A stretch of 64,000 bases of DNA, from contig JBBQFI010000004.1 in the NCBI GenBank assembly GCA_038321775.1, forward strand, positions 124,001-188,000, given 5' to 3'. The position numbers were made by a program, and so were the translations under genes. Positions within the stretch are counted from its first letter, which is position 1, and every line of letters begins with the position of its first letter. Source of the DNA: JBBQFI01 sp038321775 (lineage in GTDB: Bacteria > Verrucomicrobiota > Verrucomicrobiia > Chthoniobacterales > UBA10450). The notes under the pieces are model-generated. The model was not told the origin of the DNA. It worked only from the letters and a program-made list of their open reading frames with translations, and made no database searches. Shown here one piece after another: positions 1 to 7,910 of this stretch.

Positions 1-43
1 CAAATGCGGTAGCGCACTGTTCCTGTGGCGAAAGTTTCGCCGC

Positions 44-619
44 ATGACCGATTTTTTCGTTCTCTTCGATCAGCCACGACAACCGTGGCTCGATGCAAAT
101 ACGCTGAAGGAAAAATACCATCAGCTCACACGGCTCGCCCATCCCGATGTGCAAACGCCGTCGGATATAAAATTCGAAGAAGTAAACGAAGCGTATCGTG
201 TGCTGTCGGATCCGAAGTTGCGGATACAACATTTGCTCACGCTCGAGGGCCGTCTTTCCGCTGCGCTTGATCGCACGCTTCCCGAAGATTTACAGGAGTT
301 GTTTCTCCAGATCGGAAGCCTTACCCAAAAAAATAAACCTCTCTTGGCCCGCATCGGCGCAGAAAGCAGCGCTCTGACTCTTTCCATTCTGAAAAGCGAT
401 CTATTGCAGATCCAATCGGAAGTCGGACGGCTACTGAAACTACTGACACAGTCTTACGAAAAGTGCCTCGCCGATTTGCAAAGGTTGAATGAACTCTGGG
501 ATAAGAACCGGGTGGAAACAGCGGAACAGTTACAAGCGCTTCACGATCGCATGGCCTACCTCTCCCGTTGGTTGGCGCAGTTGGAGGAAATGAAATTTCA
601 ATCGAGCGTCCGTGGCTAA
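44..619 (+). CDS. hscB: HscB-like J-domain co-chaperone
   Basis: A 191-residue J-domain protein. The J domain fills about the first 75 residues and holds the HPD motif at residues 33-35, which in this family stimulates the ATPase of an Hsp70 partner. The sequence before it (DFFVLFDQP) and the helical C-terminal part match the layout and length of HscB, which delivers the IscU scaffold to HscA in Fe-S cluster assembly. No hscA, iscU or fdx is in the window, so the HscB name rests on architecture; another J-domain protein is possible. The ATG at 44 puts the conserved DFF segment at the N-terminus, although the frame is open to the window edge. The stop TAA lies in GGCTAACGAG, a one-base variant of the dispersed 9-mer. 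Confidence 0.75.
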   Translation: MTDFFVLFDQPRQPWLDANTLKEKYHQLTRLAHPDVQTPSDIKFEEVNEAYRVLSDPKLRIQHLLTLEGRLSAALDRTLPEDLQELFLQIGSLTQKNKPLLARIGAESSALTLSILKSDLLQIQSEVGRLLKLLTQSYEKCLADLQRLNELWDKNRVETAEQLQALHDRMAYLSRWLAQLEEMKFQSSVRG

Positions 620-629
620 CGAGATATCT

Positions 630-641
630 GTTCATTTGAAC
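630..641. promoter_or_regulatory. Candidate LexA box upstream of lexA
   Basis: The perfect palindrome GTTC-ATTT-GAAC (with flanks TGTTC...GAACT) ends 34 bases before the lexA start codon. A near-identical palindrome lies before imuA. The form TGTTC-N4-GAACA is, from memory, the LexA motif reported for Verrucomicrobia. The position fits autoregulation. Confidence 0.75.
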
Positions 642-675
642 TTGAAAAATTCTTACGCCTAAGGAAATTGTTTTC

Positions 676-1302
676 ATGCTGACGGAGCGACAACGTAACG
701 TGCTCGAATTTATTCAGACCGAGCAACGCGAAAAAGGTGTGACGCCAAGCACGCGCGAGATCCAAAGCCATTTCGGTCTCGCGAGTCAAACCTCCGTCAT
801 GCAATACATCGCCGTCCTGGAGCGCAAAGGGTTTATCGATCGTCACGCTCGCAAAGCACGCGCTCTCATCACGCCGGTGCAGAAAGTTCGTATCACCGAT
901 ATTCCTATTTACGGGCAAATTCCCGCGGGCATGGCAACGTTGACGGAGCAAACCATCGAGGGACACGTTTCCCTCGACACGCGTTCGGTTAACGCTTCGA
1001 AAAATGCGCGCACTTTTGCCCTGCGCGTGCGCGGCGATTCCATGATCGAAGCCCATATTCTCGATGGAGACATTGTCATCCTCGAAGATCGCAAAGATGT
1101 GCGCAGCGGGGACATTGTCGCGGCCTTGATCGATGGTGAAACAACATTGAAGCGTTACGTGATGGAACATGGTCGGCCGTACTTGAAAGCGGAAAATCCG
1201 GATTATCCCAACTTGGTTCCGGCGCGTGAATTGCGCGTGCAAGGCGTAATGGTATCGCTCGTACGAAAGCAGCCGGCCGCACAGCGGCGGAAGCGGAATT
1301 AA
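676..1302 (+). CDS. lexA: LexA SOS repressor
   Basis: A 208-residue protein of normal LexA length. An N-terminal winged helix (about residues 1-65, opening MLTERQRNVLEFI) is followed by an S24-type autoprotease domain. The Ala84-Gly85 pair in IPAG is the expected self-cleavage site, Ser122 in GDSM is the nucleophile and Lys159 in TTLKR the general base, so both repression and RecA-stimulated self-cleavage should work. AAGGA about 11 bases before the ATG can serve as ribosome binding site. The gene is preceded by one GTTC-N4-GAAC palindrome and followed by another in front of imuA, which indicates an autoregulated SOS locus. Confidence 0.97.
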   Translation: MLTERQRNVLEFIQTEQREKGVTPSTREIQSHFGLASQTSVMQYIAVLERKGFIDRHARKARALITPVQKVRITDIPIYGQIPAGMATLTEQTIEGHVSLDTRSVNASKNARTFALRVRGDSMIEAHILDGDIVILEDRKDVRSGDIVAALIDGETTLKRYVMEHGRPYLKAENPDYPNLVPARELRVQGVMVSLVRKQPAAQRRKRN

Positions 1303-1314
1303 GTTCGTTTGAAC
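1303..1314. promoter_or_regulatory. Candidate LexA box upstream of imuA
   Basis: The palindrome GTTC-GTTT-GAAC begins at the last base of the lexA stop codon and lies 29 bases before the ATG of the imuA-like gene. It differs from the lexA-proximal box at one spacer base. Two copies flanking the repressor gene and preceding a mutagenesis gene make it a strong candidate operator. Confidence 0.75.
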
Positions 1315-1343
1315 GTATTGCCTGCTTGTGCCATTCTGTGGAC

Positions 1344-2048
1344 ATGGCGACGAGCAGTAAGATTGATGACTCATCGCGCAGAGGGCCACGTCTTCGTGCA
1401 TCGACTCCCGCCAACTCGATCGTCGATCTGCGAAATCTTCTCGCGGAACGTTTTCCCCATTCTCGACCGTCTTCTCCTGGTTCTGTCAAAACCGGCATTG
1501 CGCCGCTCGATCAGATTACCGACGGCGGATTAGCAAAACATTCCATCACGGAATTGAGCAGCTCGCATGTGAGTGCGGGGAGCGCATCATTGATTTATGC
1601 GATGCTGCAGGCGGCGAATCGGGATCGCTATTTTCTCGCCTTGATCGATGGACGCGATTCGTTCGATCCTCAACCCTTGGGCAATTCGCGTTTGCGCAAT
1701 CTGCTTTGGATCCGCTGTCGCAACGCCATGGAAGGAGTAAAAACGGCGGACCTATTGTTGCGCGATGGAAATTTTCCTGTCGTGATTTTCGATCTCGTGC
1801 TGAATCCCGCAGAAGAATTACGAAAAATTCCACAGACCAGTTGGTATCGTCTGCAACGCCTGGTCGAATTGGTCCCAACCGCATTTTTAGTGCTGACGCG
1901 GCGAGGCGTCGTAAGCAGCGCACAATGGAAACTCACGCTCGAAAATTACTGGAGGCTACAGGACCTGGAATCTCGTGATGCTGTTTCGCGCCTGAAAATC
2001 CATGTGCAACGCATTCACGGCAGACAACAAATCGCGGAGGCGCACTAA
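1344..2048 (+). CDS. imuA: ImuA-like SOS mutagenesis protein
   Basis: About 234 residues with the RecA/SulA-like pattern of ImuA. An N-terminal helical part leads into TGIAPLDQITDGGL, the typical ImuA/RecA start of the core domain, then a strand-rich core. The Walker A position (SSSHVSAGSAS) is degenerate, as expected for ImuA rather than an active RecA. ImuA normally works with ImuB and DnaE2 in SOS-induced translesion synthesis. The ATG at 1344 was chosen over an upstream TTG at 1326 because the latter lies very close to the LexA box. The stop codon overlaps the imuB start by one base (TAATG), so the two are translationally coupled. Confidence 0.82.
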   Translation: MATSSKIDDSSRRGPRLRASTPANSIVDLRNLLAERFPHSRPSSPGSVKTGIAPLDQITDGGLAKHSITELSSSHVSAGSASLIYAMLQAANRDRYFLALIDGRDSFDPQPLGNSRLRNLLWIRCRNAMEGVKTADLLLRDGNFPVVIFDLVLNPAEELRKIPQTSWYRLQRLVELVPTAFLVLTRRGVVSSAQWKLTLENYWRLQDLESRDAVSRLKIHVQRIHGRQQIAEAH

Positions 2049-2569
2049 TGTTTGCCACGATTTTTTTGCCGAACTTTTATCTGCAAGCCGCACTTCGACA
2101 TGAAGTCGATCTCGTGGGAAAACCAGTCGCATTGCTCAATACCGAGGATGCAAAACCGGTGATTCTGCAACTGAACGAAGCGGCGACAAAAGTTGGCGTC
2201 TACCCGGGGATGACACCGAGCCAGGGACTCGCCCGCTGTTTACATCTCGTCATAAAAATTCGAAACCGCGCGCAGGAAAAATTACTGGACGAAATTTTAC
2301 TGCAACATGCTTTCACACTTGCGCCGTATGTGGAAGCGACCGCGCCGGGGCTAGCAACTGTTCGGTTTACCGATAACCGCAATCTGAGTGATAAAGTTTT
2401 ACAGGTAATCGAACGGCTCGGCGCGATGCAAATCGAGGCTCGAGGCGGCATTGCGAACACACCCGATACAAGCTTTCTCGCCGCGCATCTGGCCAAACCC
2501 GTTTTACAGATCGACGATGCGAAAACCTTTCTCGCGCCGTTGCCGATTGAAACACTCGCAATCGCCTAA
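2048..2569 (+). CDS. imuB: C-terminally truncated ImuB (Y-family polymerase homologue)
   Basis: The 173 residues match only the N-terminal part of ImuB/DinB-type Y-family proteins: a first strand FATIFLPNF without the polymerase carboxylates (normal for ImuB), the segment AATKVGVYPGM, then the first half of the palm/fingers ending in LAPLPIETLAIA. Full ImuB is around 500 residues; the thumb, little finger and C-terminal interaction tail are missing. The frame ends in GCC-TAA, inside a copy of the dispersed 9-mer GCCTAACGA, and 16 bases later a convergent gene ends. No dnaE2 follows. It is either a remnant of a broken imuA-imuB-dnaE2 cassette or a retained short form; imuA and the LexA box are intact. 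Confidence 0.78.
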   Translation: MFATIFLPNFYLQAALRHEVDLVGKPVALLNTEDAKPVILQLNEAATKVGVYPGMTPSQGLARCLHLVIKIRNRAQEKLLDEILLQHAFTLAPYVEATAPGLATVRFTDNRNLSDKVLQVIERLGAMQIEARGGIANTPDTSFLAAHLAKPVLQIDDAKTFLAPLPIETLAIA

Positions 2570-2573
2570 CGAG
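2564..2573 (+). repeat. Copy of dispersed motif GCCTAACGAG supplying the imuB stop codon
   Basis: The 10-mer GCCTAACGAG overlaps the end of the truncated imuB, reading GCC-TAA. It marks the point where homology to full-length ImuB stops. Confidence 0.8.
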
Positions 2574-2585
2574 CTATCGCGAAAG

Positions 2586-4109
2586 TTATCCGAAAGAACG
2601 TAATTGCGGCCAGAGCTCATTCCATCGAGAGCGTAAACCGCGACAAACAAAAATGTCCGGATGATCGCGCGTTTCTTCGTTCTCGATCTGCCAGGGATTG
2701 GGCGTGTGGCCGGCAAGCTCGACCGAAGCGAAAAGTCGTTCGAGCCTTTCACGCGTGCCACCGAGGACGATTAGCGTTTCCGGTGGCGGAGTGCCGGGAC
2801 CACGTGCCCAGTAGGAATTAACTCCGCTGATTGCGCCCGGCAATCCGTGAGCGGTGCCATAAAGATCGATCGCACCCGCTTCGCCGTAGTTTGCGCAATA
2901 AATGCCGGTATGCGCGCGTTCCGACGCCGGTAAATCGTTGTAGATGCGTGCAGCTTCATGCACGAGTTCCGGCCAACCGATTTCCTCGACAAGATCGCCA
3001 TTTTGTTTGATCGCGAATCGAAATAACGGCGAACCAATTTTACCAAGTGGTAACACAGCAAGGGCGACAACACTTCCGACAAGAATTACGAGCGCGATCG
3101 CTCCGTACACCACCCTTCTCCACGACAGACTCGCGCGCTCAAGCATCAGTTCCAGCGCAACCGCTCCCGAAGCAAAAAGCATCGGGTAAACCGGGCCCAC
3201 GTAATAGCCGCGACCCCGCGAAATCAGCAGGAGAACGAACGGAACAATCGCCATCCACGCGAGAATACGATCTCGTTTATCACGTGGTGAAATGAGCAAA
3301 AACGAAAGGCCCAGAAGCCAGAGCGGCACCGTTACAATATTTGTGACTTCAAAAAATTGATCCCCGATAAATCCCGCCGTGCGGCCGATATGAACATCGC
3401 GTTCGTGAATATGCCGCAGGAATTCCAGACTGATGAAATGGTGTTGCCATTGCCACAGGAAGTTTGGAAGTGCGATCAGGATCGATAGTGTCGCCCCGAT
3501 CCAGAGCCATTTACTCGTTAGGCTGGATCGAAGCGGAGTGGCCAACACTCCACAAACAAGGCCTGCAACAAAGAAGGCGGCGGTGTATTTTGTCTCAATC
3601 GCGAGACCAATCACGACTCCGATGGCAAGCCACCAGCGTTGATCGTCCGATCGAATGAGACGTCTCACAAAATACGTCAACAAAACAAACCAGAGATAAT
3701 CGAACGACACATACTGAAAGAGCGAACTGGCATCGATGGAGATCGGCGCGATTGCCACGGCTGCCGCGGCAACGAACATCGCTACGCGTTTGCCGCCAAG
3801 CTCGCGCGCCATTAGCCCGGTGATGACGATGGCGACGCTCTGCGCGAAGGCTGCGAAAAAACGGAAGCCGCTCAGCGACGACCCGAAAAGCATCAATTCG
3901 ATTCGCCCGAGAAACGGCGTCAGCGGCGGATAAGCGACGTAGCCCCAATCCAAATGCTGCGCGTCCGAAAGCGTGGCCAATTCATCGCGATGAAATCCGT
4001 AACGTGTATTGACCCATCCATGAAAAACGAGTTTCAACGCCGCAAACGCCACCAACACGATGAGGTCTGCGTCTCTGTGTCGTATCGAAGAGCCCGATGT
4101 TGCTTTCAC
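2586..4109 (-). CDS. GT39-type membrane glycosyltransferase (ArnT/PMT-like)
   Basis: A 507-residue polytopic membrane protein with about ten hydrophobic segments. It follows the dolichyl-phosphate-mannosyltransferase/ArnT pattern: after the first membrane helix comes YGFHRDEL, whose acidic pair is the catalytic site in this family, then a periplasmic loop with WGYVAYPPLTP. The C-terminal 130 residues are soluble and strand-rich. Such enzymes use polyprenyl-phosphate sugars to glycosylate lipid A, proteins or polymers outside the membrane; the acceptor cannot be told from the sequence. It ends convergently against the truncated imuB and stands alone. Residues SLTS in its middle are encoded by a copy of the dispersed 9-mer. 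Confidence 0.8.
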   Translation of the reverse strand: MKATSGSSIRHRDADLIVLVAFAALKLVFHGWVNTRYGFHRDELATLSDAQHLDWGYVAYPPLTPFLGRIELMLFGSSLSGFRFFAAFAQSVAIVITGLMARELGGKRVAMFVAAAAVAIAPISIDASSLFQYVSFDYLWFVLLTYFVRRLIRSDDQRWWLAIGVVIGLAIETKYTAAFFVAGLVCGVLATPLRSSLTSKWLWIGATLSILIALPNFLWQWQHHFISLEFLRHIHERDVHIGRTAGFIGDQFFEVTNIVTVPLWLLGLSFLLISPRDKRDRILAWMAIVPFVLLLISRGRGYYVGPVYPMLFASGAVALELMLERASLSWRRVVYGAIALVILVGSVVALAVLPLGKIGSPLFRFAIKQNGDLVEEIGWPELVHEAARIYNDLPASERAHTGIYCANYGEAGAIDLYGTAHGLPGAISGVNSYWARGPGTPPPETLIVLGGTRERLERLFASVELAGHTPNPWQIENEETRDHPDIFVCRGLRSRWNELWPQLRSFG

Positions 4110-4136
4110 GCTTGCGACAGCGGCCAGACTCGGCCA

Positions 4137-6632
4137 TCAACTGCCCGCGTAGTCCGGGTATTTTTCGTGCAGCTGTTTGGCAACGCGATCGGCTTCGTCT
4201 TTATGCCCAGCCTTCTCGTAGGCGAGCGCGGCTTTCTCCAAAGCGCGCGGTGTGATCGCCGGATCATCGTAAAGCAGAGCCACTCCCATGAACGCTTTGC
4301 TCGCTTCATCGAAATGTTCGCGCTCCACCTGCACATCGCCGGCAAGTAAACGCGCCTCGGCGTTCACCCGGCCTTCCGGTTGCAACGTCATGATCTCTTC
4401 CGCGATCTTTTGCGCATCGTCCGGCTTGTGCGCGCCGATCTTAGCGTTGCCGAGCGCGAGCAAGACCTTGGCTTTGCCGGCTGGATCGGTCGCGGTCTGC
4501 AAATATTTCTCGTAAGCCGTTTCCGCTGCGGAAAAATTTTTCAGCTTCGATTCCGCATCACCCAGGTAAAACCAGAAATCCGTTTTCACCGCGCCAAGGT
4601 TATCGTTCTGGCTAAGTGCGTTCAGATATTTTTCCGCAACCGCATAATTTTTCTCGTTGTAGTACTCAAGGCCAAGCCATTCGAGAATTTCTGCCGGAAC
4701 TTTCGTTTCCGCATTTACGGCCATGAATTGATCAACTTCACTCGTTAGGGCAGTTCGATCCTTGAGATAAAAATAGGCGGAGATAATCCGGAGCGAAGCC
4801 AGACTCGAATACTGCTCCTTGTTGAGCGTGCGCGCCGCATTCAGTTCCGTGATCGCAGTCTTGTAATCCTTCGCGTCGAAAGCCGCTTTGCCGATGTAAT
4901 AATGCGCCTGCGCCGCCACGGCAGTCTTCGGAAATTCCTTCAGTAATTCCCGAAACGCATCGGACATACCTTTGCCATCCTCTTGTTGTCCGAGGATGAG
5001 CGCTTTTTGTTGCAAAGCCGCTTCGCGCTCGTGTGCCTTTGGGTAATTGGCTAGCAACGCATTCAAATCAGTCAACGCGGCGCTGTAATTCTTGCTCTCT
5101 TGATAAGAGAGCGCGCGTTGCGCCAGAGCGGAAGGCGCTTGCAGATTGTCAGGGAACGCTTGCAGAAAATAACTGAACGCTTCCTGGAGTCGCGCGCTGT
5201 CTTTCAATTGAACATAGCACCAGCCGAGCTTGTAAGCGGCTTCCGCGCGAAGTTTCGGTGACAGCTCGGAACTGCGCAGATCGTTATACAACACCGCGGC
5301 GTCGGTAAAGTTTTGCACTTTGTAGAGCGCTTCCGCGTGCAACAGTTTCGCCTGTGCGGCGCGTTCGGGAGAAAGATTCGTCTCAAGATACGCATTCACT
5401 TCCTGTATGAGCGAAGGCGAATCCGAATTGTAGAGGTTAATCAATCGCTGATACTGCGCGTCCTTCGCTTCCTCGCGCGACGGATAGGCGGAGATGATTT
5501 TCTGATAAGCATCCTCTGCTTCCTTGCTCTGGCCGAGCTGACGATGACTATTTCCAACCAACAACATCATTTCCGGTCGCACTTCGTCCGGAATTTGATC
5601 CTGATCGCGTTTGTATTCAGCGATCACTTGCGCGTATTGAGCGGATTGATATTGCAGCCGCAATAAACCGACCTGCGCAATTCCACGCCACTTGCCGGCT
5701 TCGGGAAGATTCTTGCCCTTTTGCAAAAGTGCGGCTGCTTTTTCTGCCATGCCTTGATCGGTTTTACCTTTCTCACTCTGCGCAAGTTCCACCGCCAGCA
5801 TTCCTGCGCGCACGCTCGCTTCCGCTCTCAAAGGCAACTTCTTCGTCTCGTTTGAAAGCGCTTCGTATTGCTTGAGCGCGTCGCCCTTTCGTCCGCGCGC
5901 CACCAGAATTGAACCGACCGCGAGACGTGAATCATCCCGATAAGGATTGGTCGCATTTTTCGAATCGATGACCTGTTTATAGGCGTCGCGCGCTTCATCT
6001 TTTTGATTCAGATTTTCGAGACAGCGCGCCTCGAAGTAACGAGCGGAAAGCGCCAGCACCGATTCTTTCGTCTTCGCCGCGGCTCGATGAAAAAGCGGGA
6101 GCGCAGTCTCGTAATCCTTCTGCATGAAAAGAATTTCCCCAACGCCATAGGAGGCTGGACCGGCGAACTCGCTGTCGCCGAATTGATCGATAACAGTTTG
6201 AAAGCTGGATTTTGCCGCGGCGCTGCGATTGAGCGCGCGGTAACATTCTCCGAGATAAAAATAGGCGCTCGCCCGACCTGGCGCAGTCGCATATTCGCCC
6301 AGAAATTTTTCATACTCGGGCGCTGCGAGATCGTAAAGTTTGCGTCCAAAAAGCGCATCCGCGTAGTTCAGTTGGCGACGATCCGGAGGTTCAGTTTCCG
6401 CAGGAGAACTTTCCGCTGCTGCTGGAGTCGGAACGGGATTTTCTGGTTCGCGTATCGCCGGCGTCGTGTAGCGAACCGGAGTTGGCGACGGTGACGGTGC
6501 ATCGAAAGGAACCGGGCGCCCCATGGGCGGCTCATTTACGGGTTGAGCCCGTCGTATTTCCTGCGCGAAGATCGCGCTAACGATGAATGCGGCCAGTCCG
6601 AAGAGACTGGTCAGCCAGAACCGATTACTCAT
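4137..6632 (-). CDS. Secreted multi-TPR protein of an ExbBD operon
   Basis: About 831 residues. From the chosen ATG an N-terminal signal/anchor (MSNRFWLTSLFGLAAFI) is followed by a Pro-rich stretch and then a long array of tetratricopeptide repeats to the C-terminus, with typical pieces such as AYFYLGECYRALNR and AYEKYLQTATDP. The start was chosen because its ATG overlaps the exbD stop as ATGA, which implies coupling; a longer start at 6677 would run into exbD. Order in transcription is exbB, exbD, this gene. The context suggests a periplasmic partner of an ExbB/ExbD (TolQ/TolR-type) proton-driven complex, comparable to CpoB/YbgF but much larger. The partner and cargo are unknown. Confidence 0.8.
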   Translation of the reverse strand: MSNRFWLTSLFGLAAFIVSAIFAQEIRRAQPVNEPPMGRPVPFDAPSPSPTPVRYTTPAIREPENPVPTPAAAESSPAETEPPDRRQLNYADALFGRKLYDLAAPEYEKFLGEYATAPGRASAYFYLGECYRALNRSAAAKSSFQTVIDQFGDSEFAGPASYGVGEILFMQKDYETALPLFHRAAAKTKESVLALSARYFEARCLENLNQKDEARDAYKQVIDSKNATNPYRDDSRLAVGSILVARGRKGDALKQYEALSNETKKLPLRAEASVRAGMLAVELAQSEKGKTDQGMAEKAAALLQKGKNLPEAGKWRGIAQVGLLRLQYQSAQYAQVIAEYKRDQDQIPDEVRPEMMLLVGNSHRQLGQSKEAEDAYQKIISAYPSREEAKDAQYQRLINLYNSDSPSLIQEVNAYLETNLSPERAAQAKLLHAEALYKVQNFTDAAVLYNDLRSSELSPKLRAEAAYKLGWCYVQLKDSARLQEAFSYFLQAFPDNLQAPSALAQRALSYQESKNYSAALTDLNALLANYPKAHEREAALQQKALILGQQEDGKGMSDAFRELLKEFPKTAVAAQAHYYIGKAAFDAKDYKTAITELNAARTLNKEQYSSLASLRIISAYFYLKDRTALTSEVDQFMAVNAETKVPAEILEWLGLEYYNEKNYAVAEKYLNALSQNDNLGAVKTDFWFYLGDAESKLKNFSAAETAYEKYLQTATDPAGKAKVLLALGNAKIGAHKPDDAQKIAEEIMTLQPEGRVNAEARLLAGDVQVEREHFDEASKAFMGVALLYDDPAITPRALEKAALAYEKAGHKDEADRVAKQLHEKYPDYAGS

Positions 6633-7036
6633 TTCGCAGTCGCGAACGCAACGTTGGTCACGCCGGCTTCGCTGCAAATATTCAAAACATTGACGACGTT
6701 TTTGTAAGCGCCCGATTCATCTCCGCGAATCACAACGGCCTGATCTGCATTCAGCTGCACCAAACCTTTGAGAAGTTCGGTCAATTCGAGAGCGCTTAAG
6801 GTGCGGCGATTCACAACGACATTGCCGTCGGTTTTTACGTTAACAATCACGTCACCGATCGGCGCCGATTTTTCCTTCGCCGAACTCGCTTTCGGCACTT
6901 TCACGTCGAGCTCGTTTTCATTTCTGGCCGCGTTCCAAGTCATCAGAAAAAAGATGAGTAGTAAAAGCAGAACATCGACCAACGGCGCCAGCTGGATCCC
7001 GGGATGTTGCGGCAATGCCCGACTACGCAGATTCAT
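6629..7036 (-). CDS. exbD: ExbD/TolR-family proton-channel protein
   Basis: A 135-residue biopolymer transport protein of normal length. A short cytoplasmic N-terminus leads to one membrane helix, PLVDVLLLLLIFFLM, with the conserved helix aspartate at about residue 21 that carries protons in ExbD/TolR. The periplasmic domain ends with VVIRGDESGAYKNVVNVLN, the family hallmark. Its stop overlaps the start of the downstream TPR gene (ATGA), and exbB lies upstream in the same direction. The complex powers outer-membrane events using the proton gradient. Confidence 0.93.
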   Translation of the reverse strand: MNLRSRALPQHPGIQLAPLVDVLLLLLIFFLMTWNAARNENELDVKVPKASSAKEKSAPIGDVIVNVKTDGNVVVNRRTLSALELTELLKGLVQLNADQAVVIRGDESGAYKNVVNVLNICSEAGVTNVAFATAK

Positions 7037-7085
7037 AAGTTAGTTAGACCCTTGAGAAGGATGAATGTTTGACCCGCATCGCGGC

Positions 7086-7856
7086 TCAAAAATCATCTTC
7101 AATCAAAACTGGTGCGCGCTCCGGACGCTGCTTGCTAAATTGCAGCGAAAACAACGCGAGGATGTGAGTCACAGCCGCTTCCAATTCCGAAATCAATCGC
7201 TGCGCGCGCCCGCGGAACAACGCATAAAAAATCATGGCCGGGATACCGATGGCCAGACCCGCCGCGGTGTTGACGAGAGCTTCACTGATCCCTTTCGAAA
7301 GCAGAACGTATCGCGCCGTTCCCAAGTCCGCGCCCAAGGCGCCGAACGATCGGATGATGCCAATCACCGTTCCGAGCAATCCCAGCATCGGAGCGATCAT
7401 TCCGATATCCGCGAGATAGGTAACGCGGTTGGTAATATTGGTCGCAACGCGCGTGCCTTCGGTTTCGGCGATCTCGCGAAGTTGCGCAAAATCGGTGTTC
7501 GGATTCTTCGTTGAAAAATCGAGCATCTTCTGCGTGACGCGCGCGATCGCTTCGCTATGTCGATTCGAAACGGCGAGCAATCCGAGATAATCACGTTTGC
7601 GTAAAAGCGCTTCGGCCGTCGCCATGTAACCGTTGGAAACGACGGCGCCGCGACGAATCGTGAGGAGATAAACAACCACGAGCATGATCGAAACAACCGA
7701 GAGCAGGAATAACGGCACCATGATCGGGCCAGCCGAAATCATCGCTTGAAGGATCGATGTGGTGCGCGGCAAATCCGGCATGCCGGGGGACGGACTTTGC
7801 GCCAGAACCGAGTTGGCTCCCGTCAGCAAGGCGGGCAGCAGGAAGAATTTTTTCAT
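7086..7856 (-). CDS. exbB: ExbB/TolQ-family proton-channel protein
   Basis: About 256 residues. It starts with a signal-like helix (MKKFFLLPALLTG, ending AQ), as in the longer ExbB proteins, then a membrane helix around GPIMVPLFLLSVVSIML and the C-terminal pair of helices containing IGMIAPMLGLLGTVIGII and AAGLAIGIPAMIFYALF, the MotA/TolQ/ExbB signature. ATG at 7856 was preferred to the upstream GTG at 7889 because it begins the signal sequence directly. It is the first gene of exbB-exbD-TPR. No TonB is adjacent, although a TonB-dependent receptor occurs at 44-47 kb. Confidence 0.93.
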   Translation of the reverse strand: MKKFFLLPALLTGANSVLAQSPSPGMPDLPRTTSILQAMISAGPIMVPLFLLSVVSIMLVVVYLLTIRRGAVVSNGYMATAEALLRKRDYLGLLAVSNRHSEAIARVTQKMLDFSTKNPNTDFAQLREIAETEGTRVATNITNRVTYLADIGMIAPMLGLLGTVIGIIRSFGALGADLGTARYVLLSKGISEALVNTAAGLAIGIPAMIFYALFRGRAQRLISELEAAVTHILALFSLQFSKQRPERAPVLIEDDF

Positions 7857-7910
7857 GCCCAAAACTTGACTAGCATAAACGGCGGTCACGGGGATGCAAC
7901 TTGGCCAGAG

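Noticed and set aside
3262..3289. TATCACGTGGTGAAAT as a parS site for ParB
   Set aside because: It shares only the CACGTG centre with canonical TGTTTCACGTGAAACA and is not palindromic beyond it.
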